In this document: piece after piece, positions 48,101 to 53,600 of the stretch
Position numbering within the stretch: the first letter of the stretch is position 1
How the letters are laid out: each line of letters begins with the position of its first letter
Assembly: GCF_028554725.1 (NCBI RefSeq)
Contig: NC_071670.1
Span: 59,460,501 to 59,524,500, forward strand
Origin: Zeugodacus cucurbitae
Lineage: Eukaryota; Arthropoda; Insecta; Diptera; Tephritidae
Length of the DNA: 64,000 nucleotides
Direction: 5' to 3'
Translations under genes and position numbers: made by a program
The notes under the pieces: model-generated
What the model saw: only the letters and a program-made list of their open reading frames with translations
Told to the model about the DNA's origin: nothing
Database searches by the model: none

Positions 48101-50314
48101 AATTCGCGCTATTTTAATGTTCTCCTTCCTTAAAGGCACATCGGCTAAAGACACGTTCCATGAGATTAATGGTGTTTTAGGGGATGGTACTCTATCACTT
48201 CAAACCGCGGAGCAATGGTTTCGACGATTCAGGGGTGAAAACTACCATGGATAAGCTAGCCGGCGGAAGACCTGTGACGACGAATACCGATCAAATCATG
48301 GAAAACATCGAGTTAGATCGGCATGTGGTATCTCGTGATATCGCCCAGGAGATGGGAGTTAGTCATCAAACCATTTTAAACTATCTGCAGAAGGCTGGAT
48401 ACACAAATAAGCTTGATATTTGGGTGCCGCATGATTTGACGCAAAAAAACCTTCTGGGCCGCATCAACGCCTGCGATATGCTGCTGAAACGGAATGTACT
48501 CGACCCATTTTTGAAACGGATGGTGACTGGCGACGAAAAATGGATCACATACGAAAATATCCAGCGATAACGGTCATCGTCTAAGGCCGGTGAATCGTCC
48601 CAAACAGTGACCAAGCCGGGTTTGACGGCCAGGATGGTTTTGCTGTGTGTTTGGTGGGATTGGAAAGGCTTCATTAACTATGAGCTGCTCTCATATGGCC
48701 AGATGCTTAATTCTACCATGTACTGCGAAAAACTGGACCACTTGAAGCAGGAGATCGACCAGAAACGCCCAGAATTGTCCAACAGGAAGGGTGCAGTGTT
48801 CCACCAGGACAACGCCAGACCACACACTTCGTTGATGACTCGTCAGAAGCTACGAGAGGTCGGATTGGGAACACCACCTGTTCCTGTCCATGGCGAACGC
48901 TCTTGGTGGTGTGAAGTAGAATTCAAAAGCGGCTTGAGAAAAGTGGCTGTCCGAGTTCTTCTCAAATAAAGAGGGGGCCTTCTACGAGAGAGAGAGGTGT
49001 ATTATGAAGTTGCCGTCTAGATGGAAAAAGATTATCGAACGAAACGGTGCATATTTGAACTAAATCCTACACTGTAACACTTTTTATAAAGCATTGAATA
49101 AAGAGCAAAAAAGCGGTAAGGAGATATTTGCCAACCTAATATTACAGCTTTTTGAGGCTTCAAATTCGCTCCCAGTTATCACCAAGGCAATTAGCATGCA
49201 AAATGTTGTCAAAGTTAGCCCCAAACTTAAAAATTCATTATTTTCTGATATCATGCCATATTTCACATTGCGCACACCAACACATAAGCCACACTTTCAC
49301 ATACACTCACTCACAATCACACATCACCTGGCCAAAGCACACGATATCACTCACCTGGCCTTCATTGATGAATCCATATTTATTGGCAATTAAGTCGGCC
49401 ATTTGCCTGCCGGCCGGTATGTGCACCGCAAAATCGTTCGTATACATCGGTTGCCGCGGCAAGCTGTGCGTGCCACGCAGGCTATCCAATAGCTCATCGG
49501 ACAGGTCGAACGGCAGCGCATCATCATTAGACGCTGCGCCATTTTGCGTATATAATGAGGCTTTAGTAATATTATTACCGCCAATGAGAGTACCACTCTC
49601 GCCCGCACTGCCTTCGTTGCTGCTGCCGCTGTCGTTGGCGTCTGTTAGTGGCCCCGCGGCTACTAGGCTGGCGAAGGCTTCACTATAATCACTTAGTATG
49701 ATGTTGACAGCCGTGTTGTTGTGGTTGTAATTTTCATTATTATTATTATTGTTGTTGTTGTTGTTGCTGTTGCTGTTACTGTTAATAACATCATATTGAT
49801 AGGTATCCGCTGTGCGGTGCTTCACCGTATCGCCATAATTACTGTTAGTTGGATCGTTACTACTACTGGTGTTGTTGTTATTTGTATTTACAATTTGACT
49901 AATTGGCGCATGGTTCGCACACACACTTGCCACATTGCAACTGCTTAAAAATACAACAACAACTAAAGCGTAAGTAAAAAAGTTGCTATTTTGTAAAAAT
50001 GTGGCCGCTACACGAGTTGTTGCCGCCGCTCGTGACACTCGTGGTCGTTCGCACCATTTTCGTATTTGTTGTGCAACATTTTGCCGTTGCTCGGCTGCGC
50101 TTGTGGTGTAACAACGACGGCCGCTAAGCTTATTATGCCTGCTCCCACTGGCACTGGCACTTTGTTGCTCTGGCTGTTTTACTCGCTGTTGTTGTTGCTG
50201 TCGTTGTTGTGTGTGGCATAGAAAATTTGCTGTTGCAGCTGCAGTTGTCGCCTTTATTGATGATATTGAATTGTCACATTCATCATCGTTGTTATTGTGG
50301 TGTCTCAAATGCAT
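2904..50314 (-). CDS. Fur2: Furin-like protease 2, joined CDS of 14 exons (3' end possibly incomplete)
   Basis: This is the span of a split gene; the exon entries below give the exact joins. The conceptual product is a 1570-residue proprotein convertase of the kexin/furin family. Such enzymes cut pro-proteins after paired basic residues in the late secretory pathway or at the cell surface. Domain order: pre-signal region 1-111, signal segment about 112-133, prodomain about 289-370 ending in RQKR, catalytic domain about 440-730 (D474, H513, N614, S694), P domain about 768-905, linker, Cys-rich repeats about 1004-1495, membrane span about 1546-1569. The ten-unit Cys-rich region and the P-domain motif WGEKAEGRW set it apart from the shorter Furin 1 and recall PC5/PACE4. 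Drosophila Fur2, as I remember it, is about 1.68 kb residues long, so the cytoplasmic tail may lie further downstream. All 13 internal junctions conserve phase. Confidence 0.95.
3146..3284 (-). other. Fur2 intron 13
   Basis: A 139-bp intron, GTAAGTGC to TGATTTTGCAG. No feature inside. Confidence 0.9.
3285..3563 (-). CDS. Fur2: Fur2 exon 13: furin-like Cys repeats 9-10 and final Cys cluster
   Basis: A 279-nt exon (completes Gly1397, encodes 1398-1489, one base of 1490; donor ACCG|GTAAGT). It contains GPLACTSCPLHFMLDGG, CKTCHDSCRSCSGPGQYSC and CKTCAFPLHLDRLNNQC. A dense cluster then closes the Cys-rich region (CVPCCPTDAAPEDQSCCHC). The last cluster departs from the regular spacing, as expected for the C-terminal boundary of the repeat region. 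Confidence 0.93.
3564..3736 (-). other. Fur2 intron 12
   Basis: A 173-bp intron, GTAAGTCC to GCCACTCAG. No feature inside. Confidence 0.9.
3737..3936 (-). CDS. Fur2: Fur2 exon 12: furin-like Cys repeat 8 and start of 9
   Basis: A 200-nt exon (completes Gly1330, encodes 1331-1396, one base of 1397; acceptor CTCACAG, donor AACG|GTAAGT). It reads YYSDRGTCAKCYLSCHTCSG, CVQCPLGWQLAGGEC, CPEGFYKSEFGC and CQKCHHYCKTCNG. These follow the furin-like repeat spacing and join in frame to GPLACTSC in exon 13. Confidence 0.92.
3937..4866 (-). other. Fur2 intron 11
   Basis: A 930-bp intron with several TTG/CAA triplet runs (for example around 4330-4356). No other feature is seen. Confidence 0.88.
4867..5143 (-). 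CDS. Fur2: Fur2 exon 11: furin-like Cys repeats 6 and 7
   Basis: A 277-nt exon (completes residue 1238, encodes 1239-1329, two bases of 1330; acceptor TTTTCCAG, donor ATGG|GTAATT). Visible motifs are CHPCHSTCETCDGPTESNC, CVSSCDDGFYMEAGVC, CAKCLHTCTQC and CTACAKGLQLQSGEC. The donor GTAATT is weaker than GTAAGT, but it is the only one that keeps phase into the next exon (TCADG|YYSDRGTC). Confidence 0.92.
5559..5740. mobile_element. 182-bp MITE-like element with 21-bp inverted termini
   Basis: The left end AACCCACATCGGATTAGTCA and the right end TGACTAATCCGCTGTGGGTT are inverse complements over 21 bp with one mismatch. The interior has no coding capacity. No clear target duplication is visible, so the superfamily is unassigned. 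Its sequence is compact and little decayed, suggesting a fairly recent insertion into intron 10. Confidence 0.6.
7201..7220. repeat. (GT)10 microsatellite
   Basis: Twenty uninterrupted bases of GT, in intron 10. Confidence 0.95.
7685..7990. repeat. Degenerate tandem array with GTGGCAAC core (array 1)
   Basis: The core occurs at 7688 (as GTGGGAAC), 7802 and 7920, spaced 114 and 118 bp. Between cores the sequence is AT-rich and weakly similar. It is the same family as the arrays at 14771 and 42600. Confidence 0.5.
9932..10496 (-). mobile_element. Internally deleted mariner element
   Basis: The outer ends are inverse complements (AAGGTTGTCAAATATCTCCC on the left; GGGAGATATTTGCCAAC on the right) and match the termini of the complete mariner at 47926. 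At only about 565 bp it lacks the N-terminal half of the transposase. On the minus strand the coding remnant runs from HYELLTYGQTLNSAIYC through FHQDNARPHTSLMTRQKL (second catalytic Asp kept) to HPPYSPDIAPSEYHL, where the third Asp of the D,D34D triad is replaced by Glu. A stop (after EKWLS) and a frameshift follow before the C-terminal motif IIERNGA. The first Asp lies in the deleted part. It cannot encode an active enzyme but could have been moved in trans. Confidence 0.88.
10771..11045 (-). CDS. Fur2: Fur2 exon 10: furin-like Cys repeats 4 and 5
   Basis: A 275-nt exon (completes residue 1146, encodes 1147-1237, one base of 1238; acceptor TTTACAG, donor GAAT|GTGAGT). It contains CASCHSSCDTCNGSAESQC, then CPDGYYADKKRQEC and CVACPTGCATCSSNGYC. 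Cys spacing matches two successive furin-like repeats. It ends in a hydrophilic spacer (NWTRNKKGKCIITGSENCDE) with a potential N-glycosylation site at NWT. Confidence 0.93.
12371..12813. mobile_element. MITE-like element with long imperfect inverted termini
   Basis: The left end ATGGTTTCCGTACTACA and the right end TGTAGTACGAAACACCAT are inverse complements with small gaps. Similarity extends inward for about 80-90 bp (12371-12465 against 12735-12813), sharing TCTAGAAACCAT. Non-coding. A third copy of the left end lies just outside at 12851-12886 (ATGGTTTCTGTAGCATACTA), so a second, truncated element seems to abut it. Confidence 0.5.
14771..15245. repeat. Degenerate tandem array with GTGGCAAC core (array 2)
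   Basis: Five copies start at 14771, 14877, 14966, 15077 and 15190 (spacings 106, 89, 111, 113). Each unit has GTGGCAAC followed by CCCT or ACTCT, a TTTAAA stretch, GAGAATTxCACAGAA, and an AAATTGGGAATTTA-like tail. Units 1 and 3 also share CTCGACCTGCTTCACTTTAA, pointing to duplication of a two-unit block. Non-coding, in intron 9. Confidence 0.8.
17074..17759 (+). mobile_element. TTAA-ended MITE-like element, copy 2
   Basis: A 686-bp segment starting TTAAGGGGTAAAAATAGGG and ending AACCCATGTAACCCCTTAA. It contains the shared block CGAGAAAAACTCGTTTAAAG at about 17563. Its right terminus is the inverse of the left terminus of copy 1 (GGGGTTA then TGGGTTT), which ties the copies together. Non-coding. 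Confidence 0.55.
20480..20886 (+). mobile_element. Possible Helitron-like 3' end with 69-bp tandem units
   Basis: The sequence ends ACCCGTGCAAAGCCGGAGAA then AGCTAG, followed by T. This is the layout of Helitron 3' termini: a CCCG...CGG hairpin a few bases before CTAG, inserted before T. The hairpin is partly decayed. Upstream, about 2.5 tandem units with GTCGAG-type starts lie at 20483, 20553 and about 20622 (roughly 69 bp apart). I cannot place the 5' end and see no helicase, so the left boundary is only the start of the tandem units. Confidence 0.35.
23056..23212 (-). CDS. Fur2: Fur2 exon 9: furin-like Cys repeat 3
   Basis: A 157-nt exon (completes residue 1094, encodes 1095-1145, two bases of 1146; donor AA|GTGAGT). 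It encodes YDNKTCVPCEANCASCQ and CTSCEHHLVMHEHKC, one furin-like repeat, and ends inside the start of the next (CPLHTYETEDY). The repeat pattern continues without loss into exon 10, across the 12 kb intron, so no coding exon seems to be missing there. Confidence 0.93.
23213..23518 (-). other. Fur2 intron 8
   Basis: A 306-bp intron, GTAAGTAG to CTTCCATAG. No element is recognised. Confidence 0.9.
23519..23706 (-). CDS. Fur2: Fur2 exon 8: furin-like Cys repeat 2 and start of repeat 3
   Basis: A 188-nt exon (completes residue 1031, encodes 1032-1093, one base of 1094; donor GAAA|GTAAGT). It carries CVSRCPPRSFPNQGG, then the core CWPCHESCETCAGAGQ and CLTC, the CxxCxxxCxxC arrangement of furin-like repeats. 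It ends in CPDGYYE, the start of the next unit. In PC5/PACE4-type enzymes these repeats bind heparan sulphate proteoglycans and tether the protease at the cell surface; a similar role here is inference. Confidence 0.93.
23707..23773 (-). other. Fur2 intron 7
   Basis: A minimal 67-bp intron, GTGAGTGC to TTTTCTTTCAG, typical of short fly introns. Confidence 0.92.
23774..24937 (-). CDS. Fur2: Fur2 exon 7: catalytic Ser, P domain, first Cys repeat
   Basis: The largest exon (1164 nt), completing Gly643, encoding 644-1030 and giving two bases of Asn1031. It starts with FKPWYLEECSSTLATTYSSG. HTGTSASAPLAAG holds catalytic Ser694. The Asn-to-Ser distance is 80 residues, seven more than in furin, owing to a longer loop (about residues 664-688). 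The P domain (about 768-905) contains SPMGTTSTLL, FDDWPFLSVHFWGEKAEGRW and the closing LIFYGTA. The motif that is RGD in furin reads RGN here (829-831). A linker rich in Gln, Asn and Tyr leads to the first Cys repeat (CDPECDSQGC, from about 1004). WGEKAEG is closer to PC5/PACE4 than to furin. Confidence 0.95.
24938..27152 (-). other. Fur2 intron 6
   Basis: A 2.2 kb intron. It contains the TTGATA hexamer array (25141-25565). A short, degenerate CTCAAT-type stretch at about 26985-27050 resembles the TTGAGA variant of that array on the other strand. The rest is AT-rich with no recognised feature. Confidence 0.85.
25141..25565. repeat. TTGATA hexamer microsatellite array
   Basis: About 425 bp of TTGAKA hexamers. 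TTGAGA units lead in, then a long pure TTGATA block, broken once near 25304 by an extra G that shifts the phase. It closes with mixed units, in which a 30-bp higher-order block of five hexamers is repeated exactly twice (25472-25501 and 25502-25531). Because the unit is six bases, every frame without a stop yields long Ile-Leu or Ile-Asp polymers; these are not genes. Confidence 0.97.
27153..27456 (-). CDS. Fur2: Fur2 exon 6: S1 pocket and oxyanion Asn
   Basis: A 304-nt exon that completes Gly542, encodes residues 543-642 and gives two bases of Gly643 (donor GG|GTAAGT). It shows the convertase signature VRMLDGKVNDVVEAQAL, then SWGPEDDG, which forms part of the acidic S1/S2 surface selecting basic residues. 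FVWASGNGG contains the oxyanion-hole Asn614 (furin N295). The His-to-Asn spacing of 101 residues equals that of furin. YTNSIFTLSISSATQG follows. No key residue is missing, so the enzyme should be active. Confidence 0.95.
27457..27832 (-). other. Fur2 intron 5
   Basis: A 376-bp intron with GTAAGT donor and CTTCTCTTCGCAG acceptor. No repeat or RNA gene is recognisable. Confidence 0.9.
27833..27992 (-). CDS. Fur2: Fur2 exon 5: catalytic His
   Basis: A 160-nt exon encoding residues 489-541 plus the first base of Gly542 (phase 1 donor GGTG|GTAAGT; acceptor TTTACAG). The segment DPDASFDINGNDSDPTPQ is the acidic, calcium-binding stretch that precedes the active-site histidine. HGTRCAGEVAA carries catalytic His513 (furin H194). 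The Asp-to-His spacing is 39 residues against 41 in furin, because of a two-residue shorter loop. The exon ends in GVAYNASIGG, a conserved substrate-cleft strand. Confidence 0.95.
28389..28934 (+). mobile_element. TTAA-ended MITE-like element, copy 3
   Basis: A 546-bp element with near-perfect 15-bp inverted ends: TTAAGAGGCTATACC on the left, GGTATAGCCCCTTAA on the right (one mismatch). It contains the shared block CGAGGAAAACGCGTTTAAAG at about 28733. Non-coding. This is the best-preserved pair of ends in the family. Confidence 0.6.
30088..30450. repeat. Diverged 205-bp tandem duplication
   Basis: Two successive units share, in order, a CAGyAAATGyTAA start, TTGGACA-type text, GCAGGGAG then CCTGC, CGGAG or GGAGAGTACCATT, AAAAG then GCCTACT and AACA. 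Matching anchors are about 205 bp apart (GCAGGGA at 30143 and 30347; AGTACC at 30167 and 30374). Non-coding, in intron 4. Confidence 0.5.
31270..31600 (-). mobile_element. Short reverse copy of the 59 kb interspersed repeat
   Basis: On the minus strand it begins with GGCTAAGTTCGGGTGCAACC, then GATACTCTCGCAATTTATTG, matching the start of the element at 59240. It also shares an internal block (GACGTTTTCTGTTAGTGAG, then TTTTAGTAATTTTCAACCTA) with 59775-59840. About 500 bp of the long copy are missing between these blocks. No coding capacity. Confidence 0.7.
32933..33132 (+). mobile_element. TTAA-ended MITE-like element, copy 4 (short)
   Basis: About 200 bp, starting TTAATAAAGGGGTTTCATTC and ending CCCATATAACTCTTTTAA. 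It contains the block TCGTGTTTAAAGTTCAACTT near 33003. It shares ACTCGGATCGTCTTTAAATT-type sequence with copy 2 (CGGATCGACTTGAAAATT). It appears to be an internally deleted member. Confidence 0.45.
36615..36639. repeat. Short hairpin
   Basis: GGGG-T-ACATGA, loop ATTG, TCATGT-CCCC: a 10-bp stem with one bulged T, unusually GC-containing for this intron. Confidence 0.6.
37068..37202 (-). CDS. Fur2: Fur2 exon 4: catalytic Asp
   Basis: A 135-nt exon (residues 444-488), phase 0 on both sides, acceptor CCCACAG, donor TAT|GTAAGT. It carries NGGAKDGLDMNIGPAWQKGY followed by TGKGVVVSILDDGIQTNHPDL. The first Asp of LDDG (residue 474) is the charge-relay aspartate, equivalent to D153 of furin. The flanking TGKGV and TNHPDL segments are hallmarks of the convertase branch of subtilases. 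Its position between exon 3 (EQWYL) and exon 5 (DPDASFD) restores the uninterrupted family motif. Confidence 0.95.
37692..39815. repeat. Dispersed TTGCCTACATTT core copies in intron 3
   Basis: TTGCCTACATTTCGACGCAA at 37692, TTGCCTACATTTCGGCGCAA at 38052 and TTGCCTACATTTAGG at 39798. The first two are 360 bp apart and both follow an (A)AATAAAA-type stretch. They belong to the same family as the array at 55300-55690. They are listed as one span because the sequence between them is not clearly repetitive. Confidence 0.45.
39205..39565. repeat. AAAAT pentanucleotide array
   Basis: About 360 bp, roughly 72 units of AAAAT. It is uninterrupted except for ATTAAAAT-type phase breaks near 39420 and 39541. 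It lies in intron 3; on the Fur2 strand it reads as TTTTA repeats. Confidence 0.97.
40047..40310 (-). CDS. Fur2: Fur2 exon 3: primary autocleavage site and linker to protease
   Basis: Encodes residues 356-443 (88 codons), phase 0 at both ends (acceptor ATTTTAG, donor TTG|GTGAGT). It opens with VRWMQQQHEKLRQKR. RQKR at 367-370 fits R-X-K/R-R and is the expected primary autocatalytic site that frees the mature enzyme. A linker of about 60 residues rich in Ser, Pro, Tyr and Arg follows, longer than in vertebrate furin. Then comes the conserved lead-in to the subtilisin domain, FPDPLFKEQWYL. The linker is the least constrained part of the exon. Confidence 0.94.
40311..40555 (-). other. Fur2 intron 2
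   Basis: A 245-bp intron with GTGAGTATTC donor and CATTTTAG acceptor. It is AT-rich and no element is visible. Confidence 0.9.
40556..40660 (-). CDS. Fur2: Fur2 exon 2: prodomain with internal cleavage site
   Basis: A 105-nt exon (35 codons, residues 321-355) with acceptor TTTCAG and donor GAG|GTGAGT, phase 0 on both sides. It continues the prodomain with GSLKDYYLFHHRRVAKRSL. This aligns with the furin prodomain motif that carries the secondary, pH-dependent cleavage site. Here the site reads RRVAKR, ending at residue 338. In furin, cutting at the corresponding site releases the inhibitory propeptide in the acidic trans-Golgi. The preceding His pair (331-332) sits where furin carries its pH-sensing histidine, so pH-gated activation is likely to be kept; that is inference. 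Confidence 0.94.
42600..43045. repeat. Degenerate tandem array with GTTGCCAC core (array 3, inverted)
   Basis: GTTGCCAC or close variants occur at 42603, 42723, 42842, 42899 and about 43038 (spacings 120, 119, 57, 139). The core is the complement of GTGGCAAC in arrays 1 and 2, so this array lies in the opposite orientation. The intervening sequence is AT-rich and strongly diverged. Confidence 0.5.
44556..44573. repeat. 18-bp perfect palindrome
   Basis: AAAGCTTTCGAAAGCTTT is its own reverse complement. More AGCTT words follow at once. No function is evident. Confidence 0.7.
47926..49139 (+). mobile_element. Complete-length but dead mariner transposon
   Basis: A 1214-bp element with inverted ends TTAGGTTGGTAAATATTCCC (left) and GGAGATATTTGCCAACCTAA (right). 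It is flanked on both sides by the TA duplication typical of Tc1/mariner (47924-47925 and 49140-49141). The single transposase gene inside is broken (next entry). The length is close to the usual 1.3 kb; a small deletion accounts for the difference. The termini and protein look closest to the mellifera/capitata group of mariners, but this assignment is from memory. Confidence 0.92.
48081..49063 (+). pseudogene. mariner transposase pseudogene
   Basis: Starts at ATG 48081 (MEFNNAEIRAILMFSFLKG, the N-terminal helix-turn-helix). The frame changes near 48250, after AEQWFRRF, and continues in another frame as RPVTTNTDQIME and GVSHQTILNYLQKAGY. The first catalytic Asp is in TGDEKW (48532-48534). A TAA at 48568-48570 interrupts the protein, but the same frame continues with SSQTVTKPGLTAR. 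The second Asp is in HQDNARPHTS (48808-48810). A deletion just after KLREVG removes the segment that should hold the third Asp (HPPYSPD...PSDYH). Two more stops follow before IIERNGA and the terminal stop at 49061-49063. It is clearly inactive. Confidence 0.92.
49355..50314 (-). CDS. Fur2: Fur2 exon 1: pre-signal region, signal segment, start of prodomain
   Basis: Encodes residues 1-320; the donor CAG|GTGAGTG lies at 49354 (phase 0). The start is the first ATG after an in-frame stop; the GTG at 50327-50329 sits five codons upstream and is not a likely start. Residues 1-111 are hydrophilic and low in complexity, with Gln, Ala/Thr and Arg-rich stretches. Residues 112-133 (FFTYALVVVVFLSSC and following) are a hydrophobic signal or signal-anchor segment, with a plausible signal-peptidase site near SVCA|NH. 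Residues about 177-201 are Asn-rich. From residue 289 the inhibitory prodomain begins (YTNDFAVHIPAG, ADLIANKYGFINEGQ), matching the convertase prodomain start that folds the protease. Low-complexity stretches before the prodomain are also typical of fly convertases. Confidence 0.93.
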
Positions 50315-50662
50315 AGTTGCCTTTGACACGCACGTTGTTGTAGTTGTTGTTGGGGGGTGGGAGTTTTGGGGTGCGTTGTTATGTACCGGTGTGCACTTAT
50401 CAATTCCGCTTGTGGCAATTTGTTGCTTCCGGTATTGTTGTTGTTATCGTAAATATTATTGTGTCTGAAATGCAAATTGTGTGGTGTTGTTGCGTCGAAT
50501 TTTGTTGCCACATGCGTGCGGTATTTTTAGCGTCGGCGAAACAAAAAAAACAGTTATGCGAAATTTCAGTTGTTACTGCAGTTGTTGGTTGGTTGTTAGG
50601 CTGGTGTGTCTGCTATCCTGCGTTCGAATACATTTTTTCAGCATAAATTTGAATGCGTGCGA
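50315..50662 (-). other. Fur2: Probable 5' UTR part of the first coding exon, with splice acceptor and uORFs
   Basis: On the minus strand a long pyrimidine tract (CTCTCTCTCTCTTC, then ATTTTTCAG) ends at 50663, a strong-looking 3' splice site. This suggests that a non-coding exon starts at 50662 and that one or more 5' exons lie further right. In the frame of Fur2 the last upstream stop is a TAA near 50455, with no ATG between it and 50314, which fixes the start codon. The leader contains upstream ATGs. One near 50644 opens a 23-codon reading frame, and a second just inside it opens a 6-codon frame. The alternative is that TCAGTC here is a core-promoter initiator, but no downstream promoter element is visible at the expected spacing. 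Confidence 0.5.
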
Positions 50663-53600
50663 CTGAAAAATGAAGAGAGAGAGAGAAAATTTTTAATTAG
50701 CGATTTTTGATTTCAGAGTTGAGTTAGAGTTACAATTTTAATTTTTAATAAATACAATTTTCGATTTCGAGTTTTATTATTACAAAATTGCTACTCAAAA
50801 AAATAGTTATTAATGTTATTTAGAAAAAATATCAATAATAATTTGATTCTGATTTCTACTCTAAAGAGTACTGGATAAAACAGCTACGCTTTATCCGACG
50901 CTTAACTGGGCTCAACTTTTTTACTTCTTACTTCTTACAGTCATGTAAGTTTTTTTAAGAATTATCGGAAAATGTTCTGAAAAATATAATACTTTTTTAA
51001 CAAAGTGAGGAAAGCTGCAGTTTTTTAACATCACGGATGAGACTTATTTATTAAATATATTACTATAAGTCCTATGAAAGAGTTTTCGGCACAACTGCAA
51101 ACTTCAAATTTTTCTAGATACGGTTCCTAGTTATTTTGCCAAACTTTGGAATATACTGAATATGCGAAAATTAAATAGTCTTCCTGAATAATGACAGCAT
51201 CCATTACCTTCTTAAGAAGGTATGTGAGCGAAAGTGTGACTATAATTAATACTAGCGCGATACTTTTATCAAAATTGGTAGATCAACAAATAAGCGACCA
51301 TAATTTCATTACTATCAGACTCAGAGAGCTGTGTACTTACACAGCTTTAGGTCTATACACTCTGAAATGCTTTATTTGCTGGAGTGACCCTTTCTCAACT
51401 TTGTTCTGGATCCTGTAACAAGTTGAACCCAAAATACCGAAACAAACCCAGACATTTCCTTCACCTCTCCCTTTGATCGCCGATCGCCTACGAATCATCG
51501 ATTCCTGGACCTGCCGTTAGTTGATTTTGATGAAAATGAATTCACATTTTCCACTTCAAACGGAGTCTAGATAACAGCTACAAGAACTTTACTTCGATTT
51601 CATTTTATATAACCGCGGCAACAAGCCAACTTCTTTTGATTTTTCATACTATCTCATCTACAAAGGACATGTGGCGGGATACAGTCGTTGGAGGGGGAAG
51701 CCTTGAGTTTGCAAACTGTGCAATCTTGTATAGGCAAAGTGGTATGGTGGCATAAAGCTGATGGGCTTGCAAGAAAAGATATCCTCGCGCATATTGTTAG
51801 TGGCTCAGAACGATGCAGTCCTCAAACGGATTATGCCAAGGCTTTGTACTGTTCAGCTTTCATTAGACTAAGCTTGGGACAACTTGGTTATCATTTCTTT
51901 AGTTTTCTATGTTCAAAGTCCACTGTAATCGAAAATAGGTCTCAATGCGGTTAATTGCATAAAAACTTCCCAATATCTCAACGGTTGCATTGCATTTTCA
52001 TAATTCCCATCAGGAGCAATTAACGAGCATTTAAACAGAAGACCTCGTTAGAAATTGCAAATATCAAATGACTTGTAGTGCATCCGATGGATCTATTTTA
52101 TGTATCAGCCAAATTGTGGTTCTCTCAATTTAGGTCTATCATAGAAAAAGCCAATTTTTATGTTGGTTTTCAGATTTTTATAAATGCTACTGAGATATGT
52201 ATCTGGTAAAGCAGGTCAAAACATAGATTTTATGGATTATGATAATGCTGGGGTTATAAACGCATTATCTATTACAAATATATATCTTAAGCCTCTATTT
52301 GAGTGTACAACTCACAGTTTGTATTCTAAATTATTGTCGTAAGTGCAGACAAACCCTAAGGAAATAAGACAATCAGAAGCAAAGACCACACCTTCACAAC
52401 ACCCACACAAGCGAAAAAAACATGCCTGCAAAACGATGAAGAGAGAACGCAAAGCAACGCATTTGATGGCGCCGCTAAATGAGTATTGTGCGTAATAACA
52501 ATTTTCCGAGTATGGTTTCCTATTACACAATACAATAAAATGCGCGCCATGCATGCTACTAAAAGAGTGCCACGCAATGGCATAAAATGTGACAAAAGAA
52601 TATATGCACTCACGCACACAGCCACATACACCTATACACAGGCAAAAGCAGTAAGAAATATTACATGCTCACGCACATATAACAATAATAATAACAATGA
52701 AAGTGGAAACGGAAGCAAATGGTAAAATCACAACTACAATGTGCTCGTATGTGAGTAAATACAAGTATAACGGTACAGGTACCGCCATTACTAGCTCTCG
52801 CACAATAAACAACATGTATGATGGGGAGGAGCGCGTGGCAAATAAGCACTTATTGCATGTATATGTGTGTGTGTGTGTGTGGATTAGGGTGTGTTAACAA
52901 GTGGAGCAATGCGCGTCACAAGTAAGTTAAGTAGGCATTAGCCATAACGTGACACACACATTTACGCTGCATAATGCTTTTAACAAGTGTGGAGATAGTA
53001 GCGAGAGAAGGTAAATTGTTATTGTATGCTACCTTCCTGCTTGAGGCTTCAGGCTTGAGGATGGCGAGCGCAAAAATGCTTTAAAAGTCGGTTAGTAAGA
53101 TGTTATTTGCTTTTGCTTGTATCACATTGTTGTTTTTGTTGTTGTTGTTGTTAGCGCTGTAGTTTTAGTAGTTAATCAGGCAGCTACTCAAGTATTTTCA
53201 TGACTGCTTAAAGGCTGTTGTGAGACAAGTCGCTCATCAAGTTGCCACTTGTACCAACTTTGGAGAAGCAGTTGGGTCGGTGTGTGTGAGAAAATTTCAA
53301 GCTAAGCGCAAACATTTATGCTTTTACACTTACTTTGTGCGCGTATTTATGAGCGCTTATATTAGCACGTGTGTTTGTGTGTGTGTCCCAGTCTCCATTT
53401 ATATTTAAACAAATGACAAGTCATTAACCGTTGAATGATTGCCACATTGCGTCTGGCATTTGTAGGTGTTTATGTTTAAATTTTACTTTCAACACTCAAA
53501 TTAATGTCACTCATACGCACCGGTGTGCACCATATATATTTAAGGTACATAAGGGATTAAGTACCTACATGCAGGCTGCTTGCCAGATGACAGTTTTTTG

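Larger units (their letters stand above)
40661..49354 (-). other. Fur2 intron 1
   Basis: An 8.7 kb intron, GTGAGT...TTTCAG. It holds the dead mariner at 47926-49139, a degenerate tandem array with GTTGCCAC cores (42600-43045), an 18-bp palindrome at 44556-44573, and short AC runs (42183-42199, 46433-46450). The rest is AT-rich sequence in which I see no exon, RNA gene or other element. Confidence 0.85.

Noticed and set aside
49152..49688. 178-codon plus-strand open frame
   Set aside because: Mostly antisense to Fur2 exon 1, no recognisable motif, begins in mariner-flanking sequence.
50327..50329. GTG as the Fur2 start codon
   Set aside because: It is in frame and gives five more residues, but non-ATG starts are rare in animals and an ATG follows at 50312-50314.
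51688..51954. 88-codon open frame upstream of Fur2
   Set aside because: No motif and no neighbouring exon; consistent with chance.
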